DNA of 64,000 nucleotides from an uncultured Collinsella sp. GTDB lineage: Bacteria; Actinomycetota; Coriobacteriia; Coriobacteriales; Coriobacteriaceae. A program made the position numbers and the translations under genes. Shown in pieces: positions 51,411 through 62,274 of this stretch. Location: positions 62,001-126,000 of the forward strand of contig UQKU01000001.1 in assembly GCA_900541675.1 (NCBI GenBank). The letters are read 5' to 3'. The notes below the pieces were generated by a model. The model made no database searches. It worked only from the letters and a program-made list of their open reading frames with translations, and was not told the origin of the DNA. Within the stretch, counting starts at the first letter, position 1. Every line of letters starts with the position of its first letter.

Positions 51411-52847
51411 TTACGGCAGGGGGATAAGGCCCGAAACCGCAGTGAATGCCATGCAGATAACGCTCACGACCAGGAAGAATTTCCAAGCAACCTTCCACCA
51501 CTGGCCAAGCGGAATCTTGCAGACGCCAAGACCGGCAACGAGCATCGCGCTTGTTGGCGAAATGAGAGACATGGCCGCGCTGCCCATGGAAAGACCCGTA
51601 ACTGCAGCCTCGGGGTTTAAGCCCATCAGCTCAACAAGCGGGCCGAAAATGGGAATCGTAAGAGCAGCGATGCCCGAGGAGCTCGGAACGAGGATCGACA
51701 GAAGGTTATCCACGACATAGAGAATGCTCGTAAAGATAACTGCCGGAACTCCAGAGAGAGCCGTGGCGAGCGTGTTGAGAATCGTATCGATGATGAGACC
51801 GTCGTTGGCGATTACGAGGATTCCGCGGGCGAGGCCAACAACGATGGCAGAGAACGCGAAGTCTGCAATTCCCTTAACGAACTCGCCAGCGATCTCCTTC
51901 TCATTCATCCCGGAAACAACACCCGAAAGAAGAGCCATGGCCAAGAAAATCGCAGAGATCTCGTTCATGTACCAGCCCTGGGTTACCAGACCCCAAATGA
52001 TAGCGCCAAGTCCAAGCACGAAAATAACCATGACGGCTTTTTGCCTAGCGGTGAACTCGCTATCGAGGAGATTCTCGTCCGCGCCAAACTCTTTGCGCTT
52101 CTCGATATCATCGTGGAAAGCTGGGGATACCTCGGGATTCTTCTTAACCTTGAGGGCATACATCACAACCCATGCGATGGCAACTGCAGTGAGCACGACA
52201 AGGGCGATAGTACGCAACCAAAGCTGGGGGTTGCCCTGGATGCCGAGGATGCCCTGGGAAATCAGGACGTTGAACGGGTTAACGGTAGATGCGATGTATC
52301 CGATACGGGCACCCACAAACACCGTCATGAACGCTGTAATTGAGTCGAAGCCCATGGCCATCATGATCGGCATAAGAATCGCAAAGAACGGAAGCGTCTC
52401 CTCTGCCATACCAAAGGTGCTGCCGCCCAAGGCAAAAAGCACCATTAGGATCGGAATGATGAGGACGTCCTTGCTCTTGAACTTCTTCACCACTCGGGCG
52501 ACGCCGCTCGTGATGGCTCCGGTCGCCGTGATGACCTGGAAGGAACCTCCCACGATCATAATGAATGCAACGACCTCGACCGCTTGCTGGATGCCGATCG
52601 CAGGGGCCTCAAGTACTTCGAAGATGCCTTGGCGAAGATCGACCTCGTTGCCGTCCTCGTCCGTATAGACCTTATCGACAGGCTCATAGGTGCCCGAGAC
52701 TGTTACCTCGCGACCGTTAACCTCCTGGCGCTCAAACGAGCCCGAAGGCACGACCCAGGTCAGAACGGCAAATACGGCCATCAAGACGAGAATGATGGTG
52801 TACACGTGCGGGACTCGAAGAGTGCGCTTCTTTTCTGTCTCTGCCAT
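51411..52847 (-). CDS. YfcC-family transporter, probable arginine/ornithine exchanger
   Basis: 478 residues with about twelve membrane segments. HVYTIILVLMAVFAVLTWVVPSGSF is the YfcC/DcuC-superfamily N-terminus. PSSSGIAALTIPIFGPLVELMGLNPEAAVTGLSMGSAAMSLISPTSAMLVAGL is the conserved C-terminal part, with PSSSG and SPTSA loops. Its place at the head of the arc genes implies arginine uptake or ornithine exchange, as with ArcD2-type proteins (inference). The start has AGGAGAG upstream. Confidence 0.88.
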   Translation of the reverse strand: MAETEKKRTLRVPHVYTIILVLMAVFAVLTWVVPSGSFERQEVNGREVTVSGTYEPVDKVYTDEDGNEVDLRQGIFEVLEAPAIGIQQAVEVVAFIMIVGGSFQVITATGAITSGVARVVKKFKSKDVLIIPILMVLFALGGSTFGMAEETLPFFAILMPIMMAMGFDSITAFMTVFVGARIGYIASTVNPFNVLISQGILGIQGNPQLWLRTIALVVLTAVAIAWVVMYALKVKKNPEVSPAFHDDIEKRKEFGADENLLDSEFTARQKAVMVIFVLGLGAIIWGLVTQGWYMNEISAIFLAMALLSGVVSGMNEKEIAGEFVKGIADFAFSAIVVGLARGILVIANDGLIIDTILNTLATALSGVPAVIFTSILYVVDNLLSILVPSSSGIAALTIPIFGPLVELMGLNPEAAVTGLSMGSAAMSLISPTSAMLVAGLGVCKIPLGQWWKVAWKFFLVVSVICMAFTAVSGLIPLP

Positions 52848-52959
52848 CTCTCCTCCTTAATTCAGGGGTTTTTCGTTGCCGGCAAAGCCATTGTGTCATC
52901 GCGCAAAACATCCTTCCGTCTCTTCGCCCGTCAACGAAGCGCATCGACCCGTAAACGGA

Positions 52960-53060
52960 TTCCAGATTGATGTAATTCGTCAATTGTCTCTTTAAATAGA
53001 TGTTTAACATCAATTACTAGCCTTGTTCATGCCATTCTCCTGTGACAAATATGATGTAAA
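52960..53060. promoter_or_regulatory. Divergent arc promoter region with GATGT repeats
   Basis: GATGTTTAACATC (52999-53011) is a perfect palindrome around one central base. GATGTAATTCGTC (near 52974) and GATGTAAATTGAATC (near 53051) resemble it. The region serves both the transporter-arcABC unit and arcA2. The bound protein could be the XRE-type regulator encoded at 54377 or an ArgR-like factor. Confidence 0.5.
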
Positions 53061-53124
53061 TTGAATCAATCTCGTAATGTGCCACTATGGAAGCAATCAA
53101 TACTCATCGCCAAAGCGAGGTCTT

Positions 53125-54375
53125 ATGTCCGCACTACATGTTCAAAACGAAATAGGAAAGCTAAAAAAGGCCCTCCTGCACTGCCCCGGCTCCGAAACGC
53201 GCAATTACCCCGACGGGCAGTTCAATCAAGTCTTTACGCTACGCCCGTCTAGCAGCTCATTCGATCTTGAAAAGGCTCTCAAGGAGCATCATGCTTACTC
53301 GACGATGCTCGAGCGCGAAGGAGTAGAGATTCTCTATCTTGAAAACCTTCTTACCGAAGCCCTTGATGCGACAGACCAAGCGCGTCGCTCCTTTATCGAT
53401 AGCTTCATTAGAGAATGCGGCGCGTGCGGCATTGAGCTCGAGTCCGCTATTCGCGATTACCTCGAGCACATCGAGGGCTCCCGCGCTCTGGCCCAAGCGG
53501 CCGTCAACGGCATCCGTTATTCCCAGGTCTTCGATACGGATAAGGAGATATTCAGCCTCGCAAAACTGACGGGAGATGCATACTCGCCCGACGACCTTCT
53601 CGTAAGCCCCCTTAACACCATGTGGTTCACACGCGACCCGGCGAGCGTCATCGGCGAAGGCGTCACACTCAACCATATGTACTGGCCGGAGCGCAACCGT
53701 GAGGTTATCGCCTACAAAACGATTTTTACATATCACCCAGATTTCCGCGAGGCTCCTCAGTTCTTCAAGCATGAATCGACTTACCACTTTGAAGGCGGCG
53801 ACCTGCACAACCTCAACTGCGAAAACGTAGCCGTTGGAATCTCCCAACGAACCGAGCCAGCGGCGATAGACACCCTAGCAAATAACTTGCTCTGGGATGA
53901 GAACTCTGCTATTGAGTCCGTATGGGCCATACAGGTCCCCTACGATGACCTCTGTATCCATCTCGACACATATTTCGCTCGCGTTGACTACGAGACATTC
54001 CTCGTTGACCGTGAGCTTCTCGATCAAGCACGGGTCTACCGCATTACGCGGGGCAGATCGGAAAGGACAACCCGGGCGCGTCATGTCGAAGGCGGTCTGA
54101 AAGAAGCGCTGAGATTAGCTCTGGGCTCAAATTCGTTGCAATTTATCTTTTGCGGTGGCTCAAATCCCGGAGCAGCAGAGGTCGAAAGGTCCAACAATGC
54201 CACAAGCACCCTTTGTTTGGAGCCCGGCAAGGTCTGCGTATACGAAGAAAACGTCAAAACCAACAAAGCGCTGGAGCAGGCAGGTATTGAACTTGTTCCC
54301 ATCTCTATCTTCGAGCTGACAAACGGCTTTGGCGGTCCCAACTGCCTCTGCCTTCCCCTCGTCCGCACTTCATAA
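53125..54375 (+). CDS. Arginine deiminase-like protein, divergent second copy
   Basis: 416 residues. It keeps the fold and most site residues of arginine deiminase: WFTRDPASV, NRE after MYWPER, ISQRTEPA, YHFEGGDLHN and IHLDTYFARVD, with the nucleophile Cys in GGPNCLCLP. At the position five before this Cys, where ArcA has the Arg that binds the substrate carboxylate, it has Phe (TNGFGGPNC against SRGRGGPRC). Activity on arginine is therefore doubtful; a different guanidino substrate is possible. The ATG at 53125 follows GCGAGG. Base and codon use are more AT-rich than in arcA. One base separates it from the regulator gene. Confidence 0.85.
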   Translation: MSALHVQNEIGKLKKALLHCPGSETRNYPDGQFNQVFTLRPSSSSFDLEKALKEHHAYSTMLEREGVEILYLENLLTEALDATDQARRSFIDSFIRECGACGIELESAIRDYLEHIEGSRALAQAAVNGIRYSQVFDTDKEIFSLAKLTGDAYSPDDLLVSPLNTMWFTRDPASVIGEGVTLNHMYWPERNREVIAYKTIFTYHPDFREAPQFFKHESTYHFEGGDLHNLNCENVAVGISQRTEPAAIDTLANNLLWDENSAIESVWAIQVPYDDLCIHLDTYFARVDYETFLVDRELLDQARVYRITRGRSERTTRARHVEGGLKEALRLALGSNSLQFIFCGGSNPGAAEVERSNNATSTLCLEPGKVCVYEENVKTNKALEQAGIELVPISIFELTNGFGGPNCLCLPLVRTS

Positions 54376-54376
54376 A

Positions 54377-55027
54377 ATGGGAACGGGTCAAAACATAAAG
54401 GCGCTTCGCAAGCGCGATCAGCTAACACAGGAGGAGCTCGCGACACTCGTCGGCGTCTCCAAAGAAACGGTATGCCGCTGGGAAAAGGATCGTTATGCAA
54501 TCCGCCGCTCAACGTTGCTCAAGATAGTATCGACATTTAACCTGCAGCTCGACGACCTCACATCTGAAACCGCAGGGCTTGCCGCAAAGCTCGACCACGA
54601 GGGGCGGAAGGGGGAATCCAAAGAAGTTACTACTGATTCCCTTTGCGATGTATTTAAAATCCAGATGACAGGAGGCAGAACGGGACTTAAACAAACCGGA
54701 ACAACCGCGCTTCCCTCATCCGTATTCAAGAAACATCGCGAGTGCTTCTTTGTTCAAATGGACACATCCGCCATGTCCAAATGCTACCCGATTGGATCCC
54801 TTCTCCTCGTGGATCCCAGCCCAAAACCCTGGAACGGATGCTCCGTCCTCGCCTTGGCCGATAATTCGAGAATCGTCATACGGCGTTATAGCACCGGCAC
54901 GAATACCGTGATGCTCTCATCCCACTCATATCGCACAGCGGAACCGGATATCGTGCTGGACAAACGCCGAATTAGGATTCTGGGAGTCATCGTTTGGTTT
55001 CAGGCGTCTCATGATCTGAGCGTCTAA
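54377..55027 (+). CDS. XRE-family regulator with S24/LexA-like C-terminal domain
   Basis: 216 residues. The helix-turn-helix is IKALRKRDQLTQEELATLVGVSKETVCRWEKDR. A linker follows, then an S24-like fold (FFVQMDTSAMSKCYPIGSLLLVDPSPKPWNGCSVLALAD). I cannot find a clear Ser/Lys self-cleavage dyad: the region usually bearing Lys reads SRIVIRRYS, so cleavage may be lost. It starts one base after the arcA2 stop, so the two are coupled. Likely regulator of arcA2 or of the divergent arc promoters. Confidence 0.85.
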   Translation: MGTGQNIKALRKRDQLTQEELATLVGVSKETVCRWEKDRYAIRRSTLLKIVSTFNLQLDDLTSETAGLAAKLDHEGRKGESKEVTTDSLCDVFKIQMTGGRTGLKQTGTTALPSSVFKKHRECFFVQMDTSAMSKCYPIGSLLLVDPSPKPWNGCSVLALADNSRIVIRRYSTGTNTVMLSSHSYRTAEPDIVLDKRRIRILGVIVWFQASHDLSV

Positions 55028-55069
55028 TCAAATTTGATCTTGTTTACCTCCCCCATATGCTCACAACTC

Positions 55070-56117
55070 AATAGCAAAAGCCCCGCAGTCGGAGCGGACC
55101 GCGGGGCTCATGAAGAGAGGTGGTTTGTGGGCGCTTTGCCTGGCGCCCACGAGAGAGGCAACGGAGTAGAGACTACTCGTGGATGCGGGTACCGGAGAGG
55201 CCGGCCATGGTCTCGGCGGCCTTGTCCAGGGCGCCGATGATGCAGGTGCGGCCCTTGCGGGAGCGGGCGAACTTGATGGCGGCGCGGACCTTGGGCTCCA
55301 TGGAACCCTTGCCGAACTGGCCCTCGTCGGCCAGGCGCTCGGCCTCGTCGGCGGTGAGGTCCTCGAGCTCCTCCTGGTCGGGCTTGCCAAAGTTGATGGC
55401 GACATGCTCGACGGCGGTCAGCAGGAACAGGACGTCGGCGTCGCAGTCCTCGGCCAGCAGCTCGCCGCCCAGGTCCTTGTCGATGACGGCGGGAACGCCC
55501 TTGTAGCAGCCCTTGTTCTCGTAGTCGCGGACGACGGGGATGCCGCCGCCACCGCAGGCGATGACGATGAACTCGTTGTCGAGCAGGTTGAGGATGGAGT
55601 CAGCCTCGACGATCTTCTTGGGATCGGGAGAAGCGACGACGCGACGCCAGCCGCGGCCGGAATCCTCGACGAAGACCTTGGAGGGATCCTCGGCCATGAA
55701 CTCCTTGGCCTGCTCCTCGGTGTAGAAGGGGCCGATCGGCTTGGTCGGGTTCTTGAACGCGGGATCATCCGGGTCGCACTCGATCTGGGTGACGACGGTG
55801 GCGGCGTGCCAACGCTTATAGCGCTTGTGCATCTCGCGGCCGATGCCCTGCTGCAGGTGATAACCAATGTAGCCCTGGGACATGGCGCCGCACTCGGGCA
55901 GCGGCATCTCGGGGGTACCGATGGCGTCGTGGGCAGCGGCGAAGGCGTTCTGGATCATGCCGACCTGCGGGCCGTTGCCGTGGGTGATGATGATCTCGTT
56001 GCCCTGCTCGATGAGACCGAGGAGAGCGTGGGCGGTGTTGCTCACGGCCTCGATCTGCTCGACGGGGTTGTTGCCGAGGGCGTTGCCGCCGAGGGCGACG
56101 ACAATACGATCGGGCTT
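55070..56117. repeat. Direct repeat carrying arcC, copy 2
   Basis: The partner of 47941-48988: 1,048 bp that appear identical. The left end begins at AATAGCAAAAGCC, 43 bp after the XRE stop; the right end falls in codon 5 of arcC. Confidence 0.95.
55079..55108 (-). terminator. Terminator after arcC copy 2
   Basis: It is the same hairpin as at 47950-47979 (AGCCCCGC/GCGGGGCT, then TTTTGCTATT on the minus strand). It faces the convergent XRE gene. Confidence 0.8.
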
Positions 56118-56135
56118 GCCAAGAGGCTTAGACAT
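55173..56135 (-). CDS. arcC: Carbamate kinase, copy 2
   Basis: 320 residues. The protein differs from copy 1 only at residue 5 (MSKPLGKP against MSKPYGKP). It has its own upstream region with AGAAAGGATT before the ATG at 56135, unlike copy 1, which is read from the arc operon. It therefore stands as a single-gene unit. The lack of even silent differences over about 1 kb points to recent duplication or gene conversion. Confidence 0.97.
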   Translation of the reverse strand: MSKPLGKPDRIVVALGGNALGNNPVEQIEAVSNTAHALLGLIEQGNEIIITHGNGPQVGMIQNAFAAAHDAIGTPEMPLPECGAMSQGYIGYHLQQGIGREMHKRYKRWHAATVVTQIECDPDDPAFKNPTKPIGPFYTEEQAKEFMAEDPSKVFVEDSGRGWRRVVASPDPKKIVEADSILNLLDNEFIVIACGGGGIPVVRDYENKGCYKGVPAVIDKDLGGELLAEDCDADVLFLLTAVEHVAINFGKPDQEELEDLTADEAERLADEGQFGKGSMEPKVRAAIKFARSRKGRTCIIGALDKAAETMAGLSGTRIHE

Positions 56136-56583
56136 TGCTGGAATCCTTTCTGTAAAAGGCCTACAACCCATTAATAACCCGCGTCCGTGCGATACGCGAG
56201 TTTATTAAGGTTTATATTCTCTTTATCGCTCATTTTATTCATTTTGAAAATAGTGGAGCGGTGAACGGTCGTTTTTATCCGCTCAGCGTACAGAACCCCA
56301 GCTCAGACATATCTACGCCATTTACGTGCGACTTTATTTGAATACAGCAAGGATTATGTTGGATTATACAAACTATATCTCTGCTAAACACAAAACGGAC
56401 AGCATAATATCTTACTCGCACTATACGAGATTCTATGCACTTATAGGACAAGTATGCACCCCTGCAATAACACGGGGCTTTTCATCCAACAAAAGGGATA
56501 GCCAATCGCGCTTCGCCCCGCGGCAAGCGGCTGTGAACAAGCTGTGCTGTGCCCAAGCGTCCAAAAAAATCTAAACAGGGATA
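56136..56583. other. AT-rich gap upstream of arcC copy 2
   Basis: It contains the arcC2 promoter region (AT-rich near 56200-56260, with TATAAAC on the minus strand). An 82-codon open frame at 56326-56574 has no ribosome-binding site or recognisable motif and is probably chance. Base composition is clearly lower in GC than in neighbouring genes. Confidence 0.5.
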
Positions 56584-56612
56584 TTGCTTCGGCTCTCAAG
56601 GCGTGATACTTT
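56584..56612 (+). promoter_or_regulatory. Sigma-70-like promoter of the DUF3830 gene pair
   Basis: TTGCTT (56584-56589) and TACTTT (56607-56612) are 17 bp apart. A start near 56619 gives a leader of about 120 nt. Confidence 0.65.
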
Positions 56613-56618
56613 AGCCAA

Positions 56619-56739
56619 GTACAGCACGGGCTGGGGCGGCAGGCATCTGTCGTGAAGTTTGGGTTCGGCGACCCCGTGGCTGTCTTCTCCTTTATCCGCC
56701 AGCGAGCCCCTTGAGCGACGGATTGAGGAGGTCCTTACT
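56619..56739 (+). ncRNA. Structured leader, possible cis-regulatory RNA
   Basis: ACAGCACG (56621-56628) pairs with 56675-56683 (one bulged G) and encloses two hairpins: GGCAG/CTGTC (56638-56642 with 56647-56651, loop GCAT) and GGGT/ACCC (56661-56664 with 56671-56674). This makes a three-way junction. GAGGAGG and the DUF3830 start follow. I do not match it to a known riboswitch class. Confidence 0.4.
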
Positions 56740-57156
56740 ATGACAAAAATGCTCAAGATTACGCTGAATGGTGAGACGTTTCTCGCCGACATGCTCTGGG
56801 ACAAAGCGCCCGAAGCATGCAGATTGTTCGAAGCGTCCTGTCCGGTCGAGTCGCGCATCTTCTCGGCAAAGATTTGCGATACCGAGGTGACCTATCCCGT
56901 ATCGGGCCCCATCGCCAACTACGAGCACATCGAGAATCCCGTCTTTAACGAGCCGGCGGGTGCGGTGAGCTGGTACGGCGGCTGGTCTTCGGTCTGTATC
57001 TTCTTTGATGTTTGCGAGCCTTTTGGCACCTGCAACATGTTTGCCCGCATCTGCGAGGCCGACCGCGAGCGCTTTGCCACCGCTTGTCGCAACATTTGGG
57101 ACAATCAGGGCATGTACATCAAAAACGAAATCGTCGAGATCGAAGCGGAGGCCTAA
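56740..57156 (+). CDS. DUF3830-like (cyclophilin-like fold) protein
   Basis: 138 residues. KITLNGETFLADMLWDKAPEACRLFEASCPVESRIFSAKICDTEV and the later GAVSWYGGWSSVCIFFD and CNMFARICEADRERFATACRNIWDNQGM follow the DUF3830 pattern. Members have a cyclophilin-like barrel; their role is not established. The ATG at 56740 follows GAGGAGG. It carries seven cysteines, an unusual number. It is coupled to the next gene (3-base gap) and has its own promoter and folded leader. Confidence 0.75.
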   Translation: MTKMLKITLNGETFLADMLWDKAPEACRLFEASCPVESRIFSAKICDTEVTYPVSGPIANYEHIENPVFNEPAGAVSWYGGWSSVCIFFDVCEPFGTCNMFARICEADRERFATACRNIWDNQGMYIKNEIVEIEAEA

Positions 57157-57158
57157 AG

Positions 57159-57683
57159 ATGATGAATATCGACACCCTGCTTGTACTCGACCTTGCAGAG
57201 TACACCACTTCGCTAGAAGCCCTTGCCGACCAAATGATGCTTGAGGAGCCGCGCGATATCGACTATATGCGTCGCCGCAAGCTCGACACTGGCCGCGAGT
57301 TCGCAGTATGGAACTTTACCGTCGGCTACTGCATGAACGCTGCCGACGCCCTTTCGCTCCTGCGCGCCCAGGCAGCCGAGAACGTCAACGGCAACACCGC
57401 TGACTTGGCCACCCTCAACAACAGCGCCGCGCGCCTGTGCGACTGGTTCTCGGGAGCCTTCGACGTCACCGGCAAGATGGACGACACGACCGCCATCCTC
57501 GCCCGCAGCCGCGACCTCTACGCCCAGGTCGAGACCCATGAGCAGTTTGCCGCCCTCACCCGCGCCACCGAGCGCTATCTGGTCCAGCTGCAATTTTGGG
57601 TCGATCGCCAGATTCCCTGGCCGGCCATCAGCGACCTGGTCCACGGCTACCGTCTGCGCACCGAAACCGGCGAGACAAGGTAA
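57159..57683 (+). CDS. Hypothetical protein cotranscribed with DUF3830 gene
   Basis: 174 residues, mostly helical and acidic, no membrane segment or signal peptide. The start MMNIDTLLVLDLAEYTTSLEALADQM follows GGAGGCCTAAAG, overlapping the end of the DUF3830 gene by its ribosome-binding site. I do not recognise the family. Trp and Asp residues recur in FAVWNFTVGYCMN, LCDWFSGAFDVTG and FWVDRQIPWPAISDLVHGY. A partner of the DUF3830 protein is a fair guess from coupling only. Confidence 0.8.
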   Translation: MMNIDTLLVLDLAEYTTSLEALADQMMLEEPRDIDYMRRRKLDTGREFAVWNFTVGYCMNAADALSLLRAQAAENVNGNTADLATLNNSAARLCDWFSGAFDVTGKMDDTTAILARSRDLYAQVETHEQFAALTRATERYLVQLQFWVDRQIPWPAISDLVHGYRLRTETGETR

Positions 57684-57739
57684 ACCGGACTAGCAGCACC
57701 AACCACACCCCATCACGGGGCCCAAAGTAGTAATCAAGA

Positions 57740-57776
57740 GGCTGGAGACGCAAGCAACAGCGTCCCCAGCCTTTTT
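57740..57776 (+). terminator. Terminator of the DUF3830 operon
   Basis: GGCTGGAGACGC (57740-57751) pairs at 11 of 12 positions with GCGTCCCCAGCC (57760-57771), followed by TTTTT. Confidence 0.88.
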
Positions 57777-57826
57777 GCATGGTACCGCGCCGGTTCGATG
57801 GCTTTGAGACCTAAGCGAATCTTCGC

Positions 57827-57912
57827 TATCTGCCAATTTCTGTATGATTTGGGTCATTTCTAACTGCCAATTTTCGTACTTATAGGGGCAATCCTATCTA
57901 CCAATTTTTGTC
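57827..57912 (+). repeat. Three spaced 17-bp direct repeats
   Basis: TATCTGCCAATTTCTGT (57827), TAACTGCCAATTTTCGT (57861) and TATCTACCAATTTTTGT (57896) are spaced by 34 and 35 bp. AGGAGTTTTA and an ATG at 57927 follow. They look like protein-binding sites in a promoter. Confidence 0.6.
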
Positions 57913-57926
57913 ATTTAGGAGTTTTA

Positions 57927-58133
57927 ATGCCACCCAGTAAGATCATTGATGGGCTTTTGAACTGGCAAAACAACTCCAATAAGGCGTTGCTTGTTATCAG
58001 CTCCCCCTCTATACCCAGAGAAGCGCGTGGTTTCGCGGCAATGCCGCGAAACAGCAACCGGGACAAAAGGCCCTGCCAACCACGCCCCCCGTTCAGCCCC
58101 ACAATCCGAGGACGTAGTCGTAGCAGGATCTGA
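57927..58133 (+). pseudogene. Possible N-terminal remnant of an AAA-type ATPase gene
   Basis: The frame opens with AGGAG and MPPSKIIDGLLNWQNNSNKA then LLV, like the start of DUF4143-type AAA ATPases just before the Walker A. From about residue 24 the similarity stops (SSPSIPREARGF and low-complexity basic sequence). A palindrome, GTTTCGCGGCA/TGCCGCGAAAC (58030-58052), lies within the frame. Probably a truncated gene start with its promoter left behind. Recognition rests on a short stretch. Confidence 0.35.
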
Positions 58134-58247
58134 GGGCTGACCTTCGCGGACATTCCGCAGGACGAAAGAACCCCCGCCGCACGAAGTGCGCAGCGGGGGT
58201 TCTTTCATGTCCGAGGACGTCCGCGAAGGTCAGCCCTCAGATCCTGC
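58123..58247. repeat. Very long inverted repeat with nested terminator-like hairpin
   Basis: Arms 58123-58150 and 58220-58247 are perfectly complementary (28 bp). Inside, GAAAGAACCCCCGC (58164-58177) pairs with 58193-58206. The right arm ends 10 bp past the nifJ stop. On the minus strand the inner hairpin is followed by CGTCCTGCGG, without a T-tract. Confidence 0.88.
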
Positions 58248-58257
58248 GGTGAGAGAC

Positions 58258-61797
<3,540 letters not shown>

Positions 61798-62196
61798 ATA
61801 CCCCTCTCCTCTCATATAGGTATACAGGCCCCGGCGATCGCCGGGATGTTGGCGTGATGGGATTTTCGCTGTTGCTTCCAATCATCTGGCAGGCAGGCTC
61901 AGCAGCAGGTACATGGCGTGGAGAGAAGGCATGCCGAGGCGAGGAGGGCTGCACGCGCTCCACAAGCCCAGCTACCCGTCTTGCACATGACCGAGCGCCG
62001 CAAAGGCCGCATGCCGGATGCTCCCGGGCACGCCCCGGCGATGGGAAGCGCCCGCAACGGAAATCCGCATGCGGGTTTATTGTACCCCGCCGTCAAGTGT
62101 AATTTCGGCAAATATAGGCGGGCGGTAAAGGTTTACCTTGGGTGACCATCAAGGGCAAAATTGATCCTTCCGTCACCGAGGGACCAAATGGCAGCT
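61798..62196. other. nifJ upstream region
   Basis: It holds a perfect 16-bp palindrome, CCCGGCGATCGCCGGG (61830-61845), near the nifJ start, and CCCGCA/TGCGGG (62051-62056 with 62070-62075) farther up. TACAAT on the minus strand (62084-62079) is a possible -10 box, giving a leader of about 270 nt. I see no gene. Confidence 0.45.
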
Positions 62197-62255
62197 GCGG
62201 TGAAATAGGAACTGTTTTTGCCGGCCGTAGCCTTAAACAGCCCCTATTTCACCGC
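62197..62255. repeat. Palindromic element, GCGGTGAAATAG family (copy 2)
   Basis: GCGGTGAAATAGG (62197-62209) pairs with CCTATTTCACCGC (62243-62255), then AACTTAT. It matches 34057-34114 in its outer arms but not in its centre. It lies 20 bp past the FHA gene stop. Confidence 0.75.
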
Positions 62256-62274
62256 AACTTATTTAGGAGATGAG

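Noticed and set aside
56326..56574. An 82-codon open frame in the AT-rich gap
   Set aside because: No ribosome-binding site, no recognisable motif, and AT-rich noncoding context.
56619..56739. A known riboswitch class (SAM, c-di-GMP, fluoride, cobalamin)
   Set aside because: None of the conserved cores I know for these classes is present; only the generic junction shape is seen.
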